Shown one piece after another: positions 1 to 6,282 of a DNA stretch of 8,087 nt. The position numbers were made by a program, and so were the translations under genes. Origin of the DNA: Candidatus Woesearchaeota archaeon. Lineage in GTDB: Archaea > Nanobdellota > Nanobdellia > Woesearchaeales > UBA12501. The number at the start of each line of letters is the position of its first letter. The stretch's first letter is position 1. The stretch lies in the NCBI GenBank assembly GCA_026394915.1, contig JAPLZS010000142.1, positions 1 to 8,087 on the forward strand, given 5' to 3'. The notes under the pieces are model-generated. The model had not been told where the DNA came from. It was given only the letters and a program-made list of their open reading frames with translations, and made no database searches.

Positions 1-1
1 C

Positions 2-1513
2 CTTGGAAAGAGGATCTCAAAGAAGATTGAAGAAATGTTATCCACGAATACTAAAGAATTGGATTCTCTAACTGACGAACTAAACGATTTAAAATCAAAA
101 TCAAAGAAAGGCGAAGAAAGCTATGTCCAAAATATCTTAAGCAAGATAACGAGAGTTAATGACAGAATTGAAGAACTAAACATAAAGATTAAAGATTTAA
201 ATGATGTAAAACTAAAATTAAAAAAGAAAAAATTGTTTATTGGTAAATTTATCGCAAAGTTTGAGAAAATGTATGAGAGCAAGAAACGTTATAATCTTGA
301 TGATGCAAGATATGAGGTTATAAACAACTACCAAGAACCTGAAGAAAAAGAGTTAATAACTAAACTTTTAGATATGAATTTAATAACTTCAGAAATTATT
401 TCTGTTGCAGAAAAAGATGGTGCTGACAGGGAACAAGAAGAGATAGCAAGTGTTACCCATGGTTTTGTAGGGGCTGATTTAGCAGCACTAGCAAAAGAGG
501 CTGCAATGGTTGTCTTAAGAAGAATACTGCCTGAACTTGAATTAAGAAAAGAGGGAGCTATACCTACTGATCTTTTGGATCAATTGAATGTCAAACAGAA
601 TGATTTTAAAGAAGCACTTAAGTTCGTAAGGCCTTCTGGAATGAGAGAAGTCCTGGTTGAGATTCCTGATGTCAAATGGGAGGATGTAGGTGGTCTTGAA
701 GATGTCAAGCAGCAGCTCAAGGAAGCTGTTGAGTGGCCTTTGAAAAAACCCGAAGTCTTCACAAGGATGGGGATAACTCCTCCTAAAGGAATCTTGCTTT
801 ATGGCGCTCCAGGAACAGGGAAGACAATGCTTGCAAAGGCTGTTGCAAATGAGTCAGGCGCAAATTTCATACTTGTAAAAGGCCCAGAACTCTTATCCAT
901 GTGGGTCGGAGAGAGCGAGAGAGGAGTGAGGAAGGTATTTGAGAGAGCAAGACAGGTCGCTCCTGCTATAATATTCTTTGATGAGATCGATTCATTGGCT
1001 CCAAGCAGAGGTGGGCCTCAATCAGTTCATGTTACAGAAAGTGTTGTGAATCAGCTTCTTACCGAGATGGATGGTCTTACAGAGATGCATGATCTAGTGA
1101 TAATCGCTGCAACTAACAGACCAGATATGCTTGACACAGCGATGCTCAGGCCAGGAAGATTTGATAGGATTATACTCACACCAATACCTGACAATAAAAC
1201 CCGGGAAAAGATATTTGAGATACATGCAAAGAAAATGCCCCTCAAGAATGTTGACCTGCATAAGCTTGTAGACCAGACAGAAGGGTTTGTTGGAGCAGAT
1301 ATTGATGCATTGTGCAGAGAAGCTGCAATATTCGCATTAAGAGAAGACATAAAAGCAAAGGAAGTCACGATGAAAGATTTTGAAGAGGCTTTGAAAAAAG
1401 TCAGGCCATCTGCCACAACAGAAATAGAGAAGGAATACAAAGATCTTGAGGGCAAGTTCACGCAGGCCAGGGCAAAAGAGATGGCAAAGGACAAGCCGAG
1501 CTATTTCGGATGA
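2..1513 (+). CDS. Cdc48/VCP-like AAA+ ATPase, 5'-partial, with atypical coiled-coil N-terminal part
   Basis: Cdc48/p97 ATPases are ring hexamers that unfold or extract proteins, using two stacked ATPase modules (D1, D2). Numbering residues from the ATG at 35, D2 is complete: Walker A GAPGTGKT at 257-264, pore-loop MWVGE near 289-293, Walker B IIFFDEID at 312-319, sensor-1 Asn361, arginine fingers R372 and R375 in LRPGRFDR, and GFVGAD at 417-422. Residues ~136-205 (from [20 protein letters not shown]) match the helical end of D1 and the D1-D2 linker. The D1 ATPase core and N domain are absent from the visible part. Residues 1-130 are instead Lys/Glu-rich, predicted coiled coil, and AT-rich. 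The frame is open to base 2 with no stop and no ribosome site before ATG 35, so that Met is probably internal and the gene is cut by the window edge. The C-terminus SYFG resembles, but is not, a proteasome-docking HbYX motif. D2 assignment is sure; the architecture is not. Confidence 0.85.
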   Translation, partial: LGKRISKKIEEMLSTNTKELDSLTDELNDLKSKSKKGEESYVQNILSKITRVNDRIEELNIKIKDLNDVKLKLKKKKLFIGKFIAKFEKMYESKKRYNLDDARYEVINNYQEPEEKELITKLLDMNLITSEIISVAEKDGADREQEEIASVTHGFVGADLAALAKEAAMVVLRRILPELELRKEGAIPTDLLDQLNVKQNDFKEALKFVRPSGMREVLVEIPDVKWEDVGGLEDVKQQLKEAVEWPLKKPEVFTRMGITPPKGILLYGAPGTGKTMLAKAVANESGANFILVKGPELLSMWVGESERGVRKVFERARQVAPAIIFFDEIDSLAPSRGGPQSVHVTESVVNQLLTEMDGLTEMHDLVIIAATNRPDMLDTAMLRPGRFDRIILTPIPDNKTREKIFEIHAKKMPLKNVDLHKLVDQTEGFVGADIDALCREAAIFALREDIKAKEVTMKDFEEALKKVRPSATTEIEKEYKDLEGKFTQARAKEMAKDKPSYFG

Positions 1514-1570
1514 TCAATCCTAAAACTTATTTTATGATCTTTTTATCTTCAAGCGATGTTTACTAAACAT
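1514..1570 (+). terminator. Convergent gap with T-rich candidate terminator
   Basis: This short gap separates the ends of the Cdc48-like gene and thrC, which converge. It holds T-rich runs (around 1528-1534 and 1540-1544) just after the Cdc48 stop, as expected for an archaeal U-tract terminator. Bases 1556-1570 form a 7-bp inverted repeat around one central C next to the thrC stop. The loop is too small for a convincing hairpin. Function is inferred from position only. Confidence 0.3.
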
Positions 1571-2965
1571 TTATGAGAATATCGTTCTTATCTCTGATTT
1601 TGCCTCTTCAATCTGACGTACGCTGAGCTTCATTCCCTGCTCTGTATATTCTGGTTCACTTGTTATTGAATATATCCTTTCCTGGGCAGAGGCCTGTCTT
1701 CTCATTCCTTCAGGCAGATCAGGATCAATTCCAGTTGCTTTCATCACGTCAAGCGGGAACTTTCCAGGGTCTGCTGTCGCATAGATCACAGCAAGCTGGT
1801 CATGCCTTCCTTTAAGATGGTCTTCCAATGCAGCCCATCCTACTGCAGTATGCGGATCTAATATCACTTTATGTTCAAAGTAGACATAGCTCATTGTAGT
1901 GTAATGCCTTTCGTTGTCTATGCTTTCTGATATGATATCCCTTCTCATCGCATCCATGTCAGGCATCCTGTCAATCACTCCCTCTCTCTTCACTTTCATT
2001 GTGGCAGGATCTCTTTCATCAGACATATGCCCTCCATAGAAATCAATCAGTCTTGCAAGATTGCTCGGATGTGATACCATCATTGCAGAGGAAGGCGAAC
2101 TTCTTGACGGGGACACGACATACTTGCCTGTTCTCAGGAAATCAGGGAACTCAGTGTTCTCATTCACTCCGCAGATTATCAGCGAGATAGGAAGCCCCAT
2201 CTCTTTTGCTATCACAGTGCCCATCATGTCTCCGAAATTTCCAGAGGGTATGACTGCAATCATCTCTTCATATATGTCAGCAACCCTTGAATAAGCAAAG
2301 AAAGGATATACTGCCTGGGGCAGGAGCCTTCCGACGCTTATTGAGTTTGCTGATGTGAACCTCTCTTCATCATGGAATACTTCTCTTGCAAATTCCTTGT
2401 CGCCCAAAATAGTCTTTGCCAATGCCTGGCACACATCAAAATCGCCATTGATCTCGAATGCATGGACATTTCCTCCAAGAGTCGTCATCTGCCTTCTCTG
2501 GCCCTCGCTTATCGTGCCTTTCGGGAAGAAAACGATATTGTCCACGTTGTCAAGCCCGTAAAGAGAATCTGCAACAGCTCCTCCTGTGTCTCCGCTTGTC
2601 GCAACAACAACAGTCCTTCTGAGACCTTTCTTTGAAAGAAAATGATTCAATGCCCTTGAGAAGAATCTTGCTGCATAATCCTTGAATGAGTATGTGGGCC
2701 CATTAGTAAGCCACATTATGCTTGTCTTTCCTGTCACGTTCTGCACTTCTGTCGGAATCTTCTTTGGATCATAAGCATCATCAAGGATGGATTCAAGCTC
2801 TGCAGGAGGGATCTCTTTGCTGAGAAAAGGGTTCAGCACGTTGAATGCAATGCTGGCATAGGCCATATTTCTCATGCTTAGCAGATTTCCGAAGCTTATC
2901 CGAGGGATATTATTCCCTTTCTTCTTTATTGTTTGTGCTGTAATAGCTTCCACGCATACCTGCAA
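1571..2965 (-). CDS. thrC: Threonine synthase, PLP-dependent, N-terminus disrupted
   Basis: Threonine synthase converts O-phosphohomoserine to threonine with pyridoxal phosphate. Numbered from the TTG at 2965, the PLP lysine is K95 in YSFKDYAARF. ATSGDTGGA lies at 122-130, FDVCQAL at 176-182, SANSIS at 205-210, and the phosphate-binding loop PSGNFGD at 240-246. Length and motif order fit the E. coli/yeast ThrC type. The TTG-initiated first ~17 residues look like no ThrC. The expected start lies in another frame: ATG 2957 gives MRGSYYSTNNKEERE and then a stop at 2910. The following family segment, about 20 residues before NNIPRIS, is missing. A TATA box at 2979-2986 also points to initiation at ATG 2957. 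As sequenced, the gene therefore has a small out-of-frame deletion near its 5' end, and the enzyme is probably non-functional unless this is a sequence error. It is divergent from metA, its partner at the homoserine branch. Confidence 0.85.
   Translation of the reverse strand: MQVCVEAITAQTIKKKGNNIPRISFGNLLSMRNMAYASIAFNVLNPFLSKEIPPAELESILDDAYDPKKIPTEVQNVTGKTSIMWLTNGPTYSFKDYAARFFSRALNHFLSKKGLRRTVVVATSGDTGGAVADSLYGLDNVDNIVFFPKGTISEGQRRQMTTLGGNVHAFEINGDFDVCQALAKTILGDKEFAREVFHDEERFTSANSISVGRLLPQAVYPFFAYSRVADIYEEMIAVIPSGNFGDMMGTVIAKEMGLPISLIICGVNENTEFPDFLRTGKYVVSPSRSSPSSAMMVSHPSNLARLIDFYGGHMSDERDPATMKVKREGVIDRMPDMDAMRRDIISESIDNERHYTTMSYVYFEHKVILDPHTAVGWAALEDHLKGRHDQLAVIYATADPGKFPLDVMKATGIDPDLPEGMRRQASAQERIYSITSEPEYTEQGMKLSVRQIEEAKSEIRTIFS
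2910..2957 (-). pseudogene. thrC: Displaced true N-terminus of threonine synthase (out-of-frame relic)
   Basis: ATG 2957 opens a 15-codon reading frame, MRGSYYSTNNKEERE, ended by TAA at 2912-2910. The YYSTN stretch near the N-terminus is typical of threonine synthases, and a TATA box centred 25.5 bases upstream predicts leaderless transcription from this very ATG. The rest of ThrC continues in a different frame from about base 2917. The breakpoint lies in a small inverted repeat, AGGGA/TCCCT at 2903-2907 and 2914-2918. Recognition rests on remembered family sequence, not on a search. Confidence 0.6.
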
Positions 2966-2978
2966 AAAATTTATTCGG

Positions 2979-2986
2979 TTTATAAA
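2979..2986 (-). promoter_or_regulatory. TATA box of thrC
   Basis: TTTATAAA, self-complementary, is centred at 2982.5. A typical archaeal start 25-27 bases downstream falls at ~2956, on the ATG at 2957-2955 and not on the TTG at 2965. This supports a leaderless message and the reassigned start. Confidence 0.6.
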
Positions 2987-3002
2987 TCTTTTTGTTTTAA
3001 TT

Positions 3003-3012
3003 ACTCCGGAGT
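3003..3012. promoter_or_regulatory. Candidate shared operator between thrC and metA
   Basis: ACTCCGGAGT is a perfect 10-bp palindrome, GC-rich inside an AT-rich intergenic region. Its centre (3007.5) is half a base from the midpoint (3008) of the two divergent TATA boxes, about 25 bases from each. The symmetric placement suggests a dimeric regulator acting on both promoters. No regulator is identified. Confidence 0.4.
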
Positions 3013-3029
3013 TATCACATATAGAAATC

Positions 3030-3037
3030 TTTATTAA
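3030..3037 (+). promoter_or_regulatory. TATA box of metA
   Basis: TTTATTAA is centred at 3033.5, 26.5 bases before the A of ATG 3060. The spacing predicts a leaderless transcript and confirms the metA start. Confidence 0.55.
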
Positions 3038-3059
3038 TCCTGATTGAAAAACACAGCAT

Positions 3060-3491
3060 ATGGTACTTGTATTGGGGGAGAATTATCCGCTTGAGCTTCT
3101 GAAAGAGCTGAGAGACAGAAAAATAAAGTGCAAGACAGGCCCAGAAGCAGAACAGGAGGATATCCGCGAGCTCAGGATAGGCATACTCAACATAATGCCG
3201 CAGGCAGAGACCTATGAATTCAGCCTGCTGTATCCTCTTGGAGCATCAGTGATACAGGTGATTCCTGTGTGGTTAAGGCTCCGGAACCATGTATATGGAA
3301 GCGCAGATAAGGAGCATCTTGAAAAGAATTATGTCTATTTTGATGAGGCAACAGCTGAAAAAAGCCTTGACGGCCTGATAATAACAGGAGCTCCTGTTGA
3401 GGACGCTGGGGCGGCCTTGCAATGGCAAAATATATGGGAATTGAGAAGACCAAATTTGACAAGAAGCTTTTTGGTGTCTTTGAGACAGTGA
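3060..3491 (+). pseudogene. metA: Homoserine O-acyltransferase MetA, 5' fragment
   Basis: MetA acylates the homoserine hydroxyl (succinyl- or acetyl-CoA donor), the first committed step to methionine. The family-like part runs from residue 1 to TGAPVE (bases 3384-3401). It includes RIGILNIMPQAE (E. coli MetA has ILNLMPKKIETE), the AEKSLDGLIITGAPVE strand-loop, and the region between. After E at 3399-3401 the frame reads DAGAALQWQNIWELR, which is the out-of-frame reading of the downstream part, and stops at 3491. The homologous portion is therefore about 114 residues. The start is ATG 3060, positioned by the TATA box. The fragment lacks the catalytic Cys, His and Glu and should be inactive alone. 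Confidence 0.75.
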
Positions 3492-3907
3492 ATCTTACCA
3501 AGAACAGGGGCCTTCCAGAGCAGCATTATGTCATGCGCATGATGGATGATGTTTTCTGGTATCCACAAAGCAGGCATTCAGGGATTGAAGACAGTGTTCT
3601 TGAGCGCGAGCAGCGCGAAGGAAGGATAACCCTGCTTGCGCATTCTCCTGAAGCAGGCTACACTATCTTTGAGACTGCTGACATGAGATTCCTTATGAAT
3701 CTCGGGCATCTTGAATACAGCCGGAACAGGCTTGTTGAAGAATACAAGAGAGATATAGGGCAGGGAAGAAAAGATGTCTGTGCGCCGAAGAATGTTAATC
3801 TGGATTATCCCCTGAGCATCTGGCGTGCTAACATGGATGCATTCTTCTCAGGCTGGATTGAGTTCATCCATAACAAAGCGCAGGGAAACGGGAAATATAC
3901 TCAGTGA
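3407..3907 (+). pseudogene. metA: Homoserine O-acyltransferase MetA, 3' fragment lacking the catalytic Cys
   Basis: Homology resumes at the TGG at 3407 with WGGLAMAKYMGIEK, equivalent to WAVQAALNILYGIPK just after the catalytic Cys142 of E. coli MetA. Next come KKLFGVFE, the substrate-loop-like QSRHSGIED, and NLGHLEYSRNRLVEEY, which carries the His and Glu matching E. coli GHPEY. The end WRANMDAFFSGWIEFI matches the family C-terminus. The codon before TGG is CGC where TGC (Cys) is expected, and two codons further up is a TGA. The first ATG in this frame is 3422. About 31 family residues, from after TGAPVE through the Cys, are missing between the fragments, with a change of frame. The gene is a deletion pseudogene or an assembly error. 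Its end lies 12 bases from the convergent phosphatase gene. Confidence 0.8.
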
Positions 3908-3919
3908 GAAAATATTAAA

Positions 3920-4228
3920 TTAGATTACTAATTCCTCGACCTTCACTTTCAGCTCGTCTATAAGTTTTTTCTGGCCATAATCATATATATCTGGTATATC
4001 CAGCGAAATCATCCTCTTCTGCATGTATAATTTAGGGAATCTCTTTGCCAGCTCTGTCCTCTGCTGGTCTTCCATGACAACAACAACATCTGCCCAGGAC
4101 AATTCTTTCTCTGTAACAGGATGCTCATTATAGAGGCCGGCAGATTTAGTCTCAAACCTGCCTTTGAACAGCTCTTCTGCTGTCTTGCTCCTGTTCTGAT
4201 TCTGGTTGCAGATGAATAACAGCTTCAT
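3920..4228 (-). CDS. Predicted low-molecular-weight protein tyrosine phosphatase (COG4551 type)
   Basis: The 102-residue product MKLLFICNQNQNRSKTAEELF has the phosphatase loop C-x5-R-S near the N-terminus (C7, R13, S14), with the thiolate nucleophile and phosphate-binding Arg in place. The ending SLDIPDIYDYGQKKLIDEL fits the LDIPDxYD signature of COG4551, where the acidic residues probably supply the general acid as in the DPY motif of LMW-PTPs. TKSAGLYNEHPVT corresponds to the SAGT segment of the fold. A TTG at 4240 would add MIVY, but the TATA box at 4251-4258 predicts transcription starting at ATG 4228, so I use that. The gene appears to have its own promoter, 44 bases past the agmatinase stop on the same strand. 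The physiological substrate is unknown. Confidence 0.75.
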   Translation of the reverse strand: MKLLFICNQNQNRSKTAEELFKGRFETKSAGLYNEHPVTEKELSWADVVVVMEDQQRTELAKRFPKLYMQKRMISLDIPDIYDYGQKKLIDELKVKVEELVI

Positions 4229-4250
4229 ATACACAATCAAGAAGGCGAAT

Positions 4251-4258
4251 AATATAAA
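4251..4258 (-). promoter_or_regulatory. TATA box of the phosphatase gene
   Basis: On the minus strand TTTATATT is centred at 4254.5, 26.5 bases before ATG 4228. It decides for this ATG over the upstream TTG and predicts a leaderless mRNA. Confidence 0.5.
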
Positions 4259-4272
4259 GTTTGCTGAGATTT

Positions 4273-5145
4273 CTATTTCTTTGCAAAGAACTTATACCCA
4301 ATCATCTTATAGACTAGTTTTGCCGCAAGGTAATCGCAGCCGTGCATGTTCTTCATCGGAGCCAATTCGACCAAGTCAAAACCCACAACATTTTTCTTCT
4401 CAAACACTCTTCTGAGGAATTTTATTACCATGTACCAGTCTAATCCTCCTGTGACAGGAGTTCCTGTTGCAGGCATTATAGACTGATCAAATACATCAAT
4501 ATCAAATGTTATGAACACATCATCGCTTAACTTTCCTATTGCTTTGTCAAACCATTTATCATTGTCGTAGATATCCTTTGCCATGAAAATAGGATAATTA
4601 AATTTTTTTATCTTCTCTGCCTCTGGCCTGCTGAAATCCCTTATCCCCACCTGCACAGCAGGGCATAATTCCCTTATCCTGCTCATCACAGCAGCATGGC
4701 TGTATATTGTGCCTGTGTACTCATCCCTAAGATCAGCGTGGGCATCAAGCTGAAGGACAGACAGCTTTGAATATTTTTCCTTGTAGGCCTTGATTGCGCC
4801 TGTTGTGATAGAATGCTCTCCTCCAAGTATTGCGAGGAATTTGTTCTCTGAGACATGTTTCTTTGAAGCAGCATAGACTGCTTCGACATTCTTGTCTGCT
4901 GTCTTTTCTTTTATTTCTTTGTCATCTGTCCAGATGCCGACTTCTAATATCGTCTCTCTGCCGAGCTCTTCATCATAGATCTCAAGCTGCTTTGATGTCT
5001 CGATTATGACTTTCGGAGCCTTTGAAGTGCCTTTCTCATAGCTTACAGTGCCTTCAAATGGGACCTGCATGATGACTGCCTTGCTGTCCTTGTAGCTCTT
5101 TGCCTGCTCTTCCTCTAGGCCCATGAAGTTGTCTGGGAATTTCAT
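4273..5145 (-). CDS. speB: Agmatinase (ureohydrolase, arginase family)
   Basis: Agmatinase hydrolyses agmatine to putrescine and urea at a dinuclear manganese centre in the cytosol. Numbered from the GTG at 5154, all metal ligands of the family are present: H114 in GGEHSIT, D137, H139 and D141 in DAHADLRDEY, D218 and D220 in FDIDVFD. The TGTPVTGGLDW motif follows, and E263 in VGFDLVELAP is the late conserved acidic residue. The length (~290 aa) is normal and nothing is missing. The possible start GTG 5154 encodes MDNMKF. The TATA run at 5164-5175 favours ATG 5145, giving 290 residues. Agmatinase rather than arginase or formimidoylglutamase is inferred from archaeal context and from the divergent deoxyhypusine synthase gene, which uses a polyamine. 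Substrate choice cannot be proven from sequence. Confidence 0.85.
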   Translation of the reverse strand: MKFPDNFMGLEEEQAKSYKDSKAVIMQVPFEGTVSYEKGTSKAPKVIIETSKQLEIYDEELGRETILEVGIWTDDKEIKEKTADKNVEAVYAASKKHVSENKFLAILGGEHSITTGAIKAYKEKYSKLSVLQLDAHADLRDEYTGTIYSHAAVMSRIRELCPAVQVGIRDFSRPEAEKIKKFNYPIFMAKDIYDNDKWFDKAIGKLSDDVFITFDIDVFDQSIMPATGTPVTGGLDWYMVIKFLRRVFEKKNVVGFDLVELAPMKNMHGCDYLAAKLVYKMIGYKFFAKK

Positions 5146-5163
5146 GTTATCCACTGTTTTATT

Positions 5164-5175
5164 TTTATATATAAA
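5164..5175 (-). promoter_or_regulatory. TATA box of agmatinase
   Basis: TTTATATATAAA, self-complementary, is centred at 5169.5, 24.5 bases before ATG 5145 and only 15.5 before GTG 5154. The spacing favours the ATG and a leaderless mRNA. Confidence 0.5.
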
Positions 5176-5185
5176 TTTAACTGAT

Positions 5186-5203
5186 TAGGGGTATATCTAG
5201 GGG
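5186..5203 (+). repeat. TAGGGG direct repeat upstream of the DHS promoter
   Basis: TAGGGG occurs at 5186-5191 and again at 5198-5203, 12 bases apart, directly upstream of the DHS TATA box. It is G-rich in an otherwise AT-rich spacer. The second copy, with the following AAAG, occupies the position of a purine-rich BRE (TFB contact). It could also be an activator site for the divergent pair. Confidence 0.3.
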
Positions 5204-5222
5204 AAAGTTTTATAAAACTTTC
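5203..5222 (+). promoter_or_regulatory. DHS TATA box inside a perfect 20-bp palindrome
   Basis: TTTTATAAAA (5208-5217) is centred at 5212.5, 26.5 bases before ATG 5239, so the transcript should be leaderless. The symmetry extends perfectly outward to GAAAG at 5203-5207 and CTTTC at 5218-5222. Symmetry beyond the TATA core could be a repressor site that competes with TBP. Confidence 0.5.
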
Positions 5223-5238
5223 TATATTCTGAGAGGTT

Positions 5239-6210
5239 ATGGCACGCAAGAAACCAGAGGACGTAATCCTGAAGAGATCAGTCTCTCCTAAAGGCCTTGC
5301 TGAGGTCAGGGGATTTGATTTCTCTAAATCTTTTGATATAACCGATTTCCTTAACTCTTATGCTTCAACCGGCTTCCAGGCAACGCACCTTGCAAAGGGA
5401 ATTGAGATAATCAAAGCAATGAGAAAGGCCAAAGCAAGGATATTTTTAGGCTACACTTCAAACATGGTAAGCTCTGGATTGAGAGAAGTCATTGCTTATT
5501 TAGTTAAGAATAAGATGGTTGACGTCCTTGTAACCACAGCAGGCGGTGTTGAGGAAGACATAATAAAATGTTTGAAGCCATTCCTTATCGGAGATTTTCA
5601 CTGCGATGATGCTGATCTTCGTGAGAAGGGAGTGAATAGGATAGGAAATATCTTTGTTCCTAATGACAGGTACATAGAGTTTGAGAAGCTGATGAATAAG
5701 TTCTTTTTACGCATGCTTGAGAAGCAGAAGGTTATTTCTGCTTCTGAGTTCATATTTGAATTAGGCAAAGAGGTAAAGGATGAAAATAGCATATGCTATT
5801 GGGCAACCAAGAATAATATTCCGACCTTTTGTCCGCCTTTGACTGATGGATCAATCGGAGACATGATGTACTTTTTCAAGAAAAAGCATCCTGAATTCAA
5901 GCTTGATATAAGCGATGATATTGTCAAGATAAATGACATTGCGCTAAATTCTGAGAAGACTGGCGTTATTATACTTGGTGGAGGCCTTGCCAAGCATCAC
6001 ACTATAAATGCTAATCTGTTCAGGGAAGGCACTGATTTTGCAGTGTATGTCTGCACTGGGACAGAATATGACGGAAGCCTCTCAGGAGCAAGGCCAAGAG
6101 AAGGCATGTCCTGGGGAAAGATTAAGGCCACAGCAACAGAGACCCACATAGAAGGCGATGCAACGATTATATTCCCGCTGCTTGTGCTGTGCGGGTTTAA
6201 GAAATTCTAA
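5239..6210 (+). CDS. dys: Deoxyhypusine synthase
   Basis: Deoxyhypusine synthase moves the aminobutyl group of spermidine (NAD-dependent) to one lysine of translation factor aIF5A. The 323-residue protein is full length for the family. It shows YTSNMVSSG (72-80) and TTAGGVEEDI (99-108), typical NAD-site segments. LTDGSIGD (201-208), GGGLAKHH (247-254) and EYDGSLSGARPREGMSWGK (276-294) follow. K294 in WGK matches the catalytic lysine that forms the enzyme-substrate imine (K329 in human). The start ATG 5239 is fixed by the TATA palindrome. It is divergent from agmatinase across about 90 bp. In some archaea agmatine rather than spermidine has been proposed as donor, which would make the pairing direct; here that is inference. 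The last codons (LLVLCGFKKF, stop) recur as a degenerate copy 1.5 kb downstream. Confidence 0.95.
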   Translation: MARKKPEDVILKRSVSPKGLAEVRGFDFSKSFDITDFLNSYASTGFQATHLAKGIEIIKAMRKAKARIFLGYTSNMVSSGLREVIAYLVKNKMVDVLVTTAGGVEEDIIKCLKPFLIGDFHCDDADLREKGVNRIGNIFVPNDRYIEFEKLMNKFFLRMLEKQKVISASEFIFELGKEVKDENSICYWATKNNIPTFCPPLTDGSIGDMMYFFKKKHPEFKLDISDDIVKINDIALNSEKTGVIILGGGLAKHHTINANLFREGTDFAVYVCTGTEYDGSLSGARPREGMSWGKIKATATETHIEGDATIIFPLLVLCGFKKF

Positions 6211-6242
6211 GCTGTAATATCTATATACCAGTTGTAATAATA
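6178..6242 (+). repeat. Left copy of ~65-bp direct repeat (DHS 3' end plus promoter-like tail)
   Basis: The copy covers the last DHS codons and stop, then GTAATATCTATATACC and AGTTGTAATAATA. By hand alignment with 7673-7738 about 53 of 65 positions match, with a one-base gap; the part after the stop is best (27 of 29). Weaker similarity continues to ~6279 (CTATAAAATGAGG against TTATAAAAAGG), ending just before the PIN gene stop. No gene is expressed from it to the right, so its TATA-like part looks vestigial. Confidence 0.7.
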
Positions 6243-6282
6243 TTATCACTCATGTTAATTCTGTAACTATAAAATGAGGCGT

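Noticed and set aside
2..440. The foreign segment before the Cdc48 D1 end could be an intein
   Set aside because: No C-terminal HN followed by Ser, Thr or Cys precedes the junction, no homing-endonuclease motif is visible, and known Cdc48 inteins sit at nucleotide-binding motifs, not here.
1051..1494. 147-codon open frame on the minus strand within the Cdc48-like gene
   Set aside because: It is antisense to the conserved D2 ATPase; its Ser/Leu-rich product is the usual by-product of reading such a gene backwards, with no promoter or motif.
1556..1570. ATGTTTA-C-TAAACAT inverted repeat after thrC as a hairpin terminator
   Set aside because: A one-base loop cannot form a stable RNA hairpin and archaea mainly use U-tracts.
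2061..2635. Several plus-strand open frames inside thrC
   Set aside because: They are antisense to well-conserved threonine synthase motifs and show no recognisable domain or promoter.
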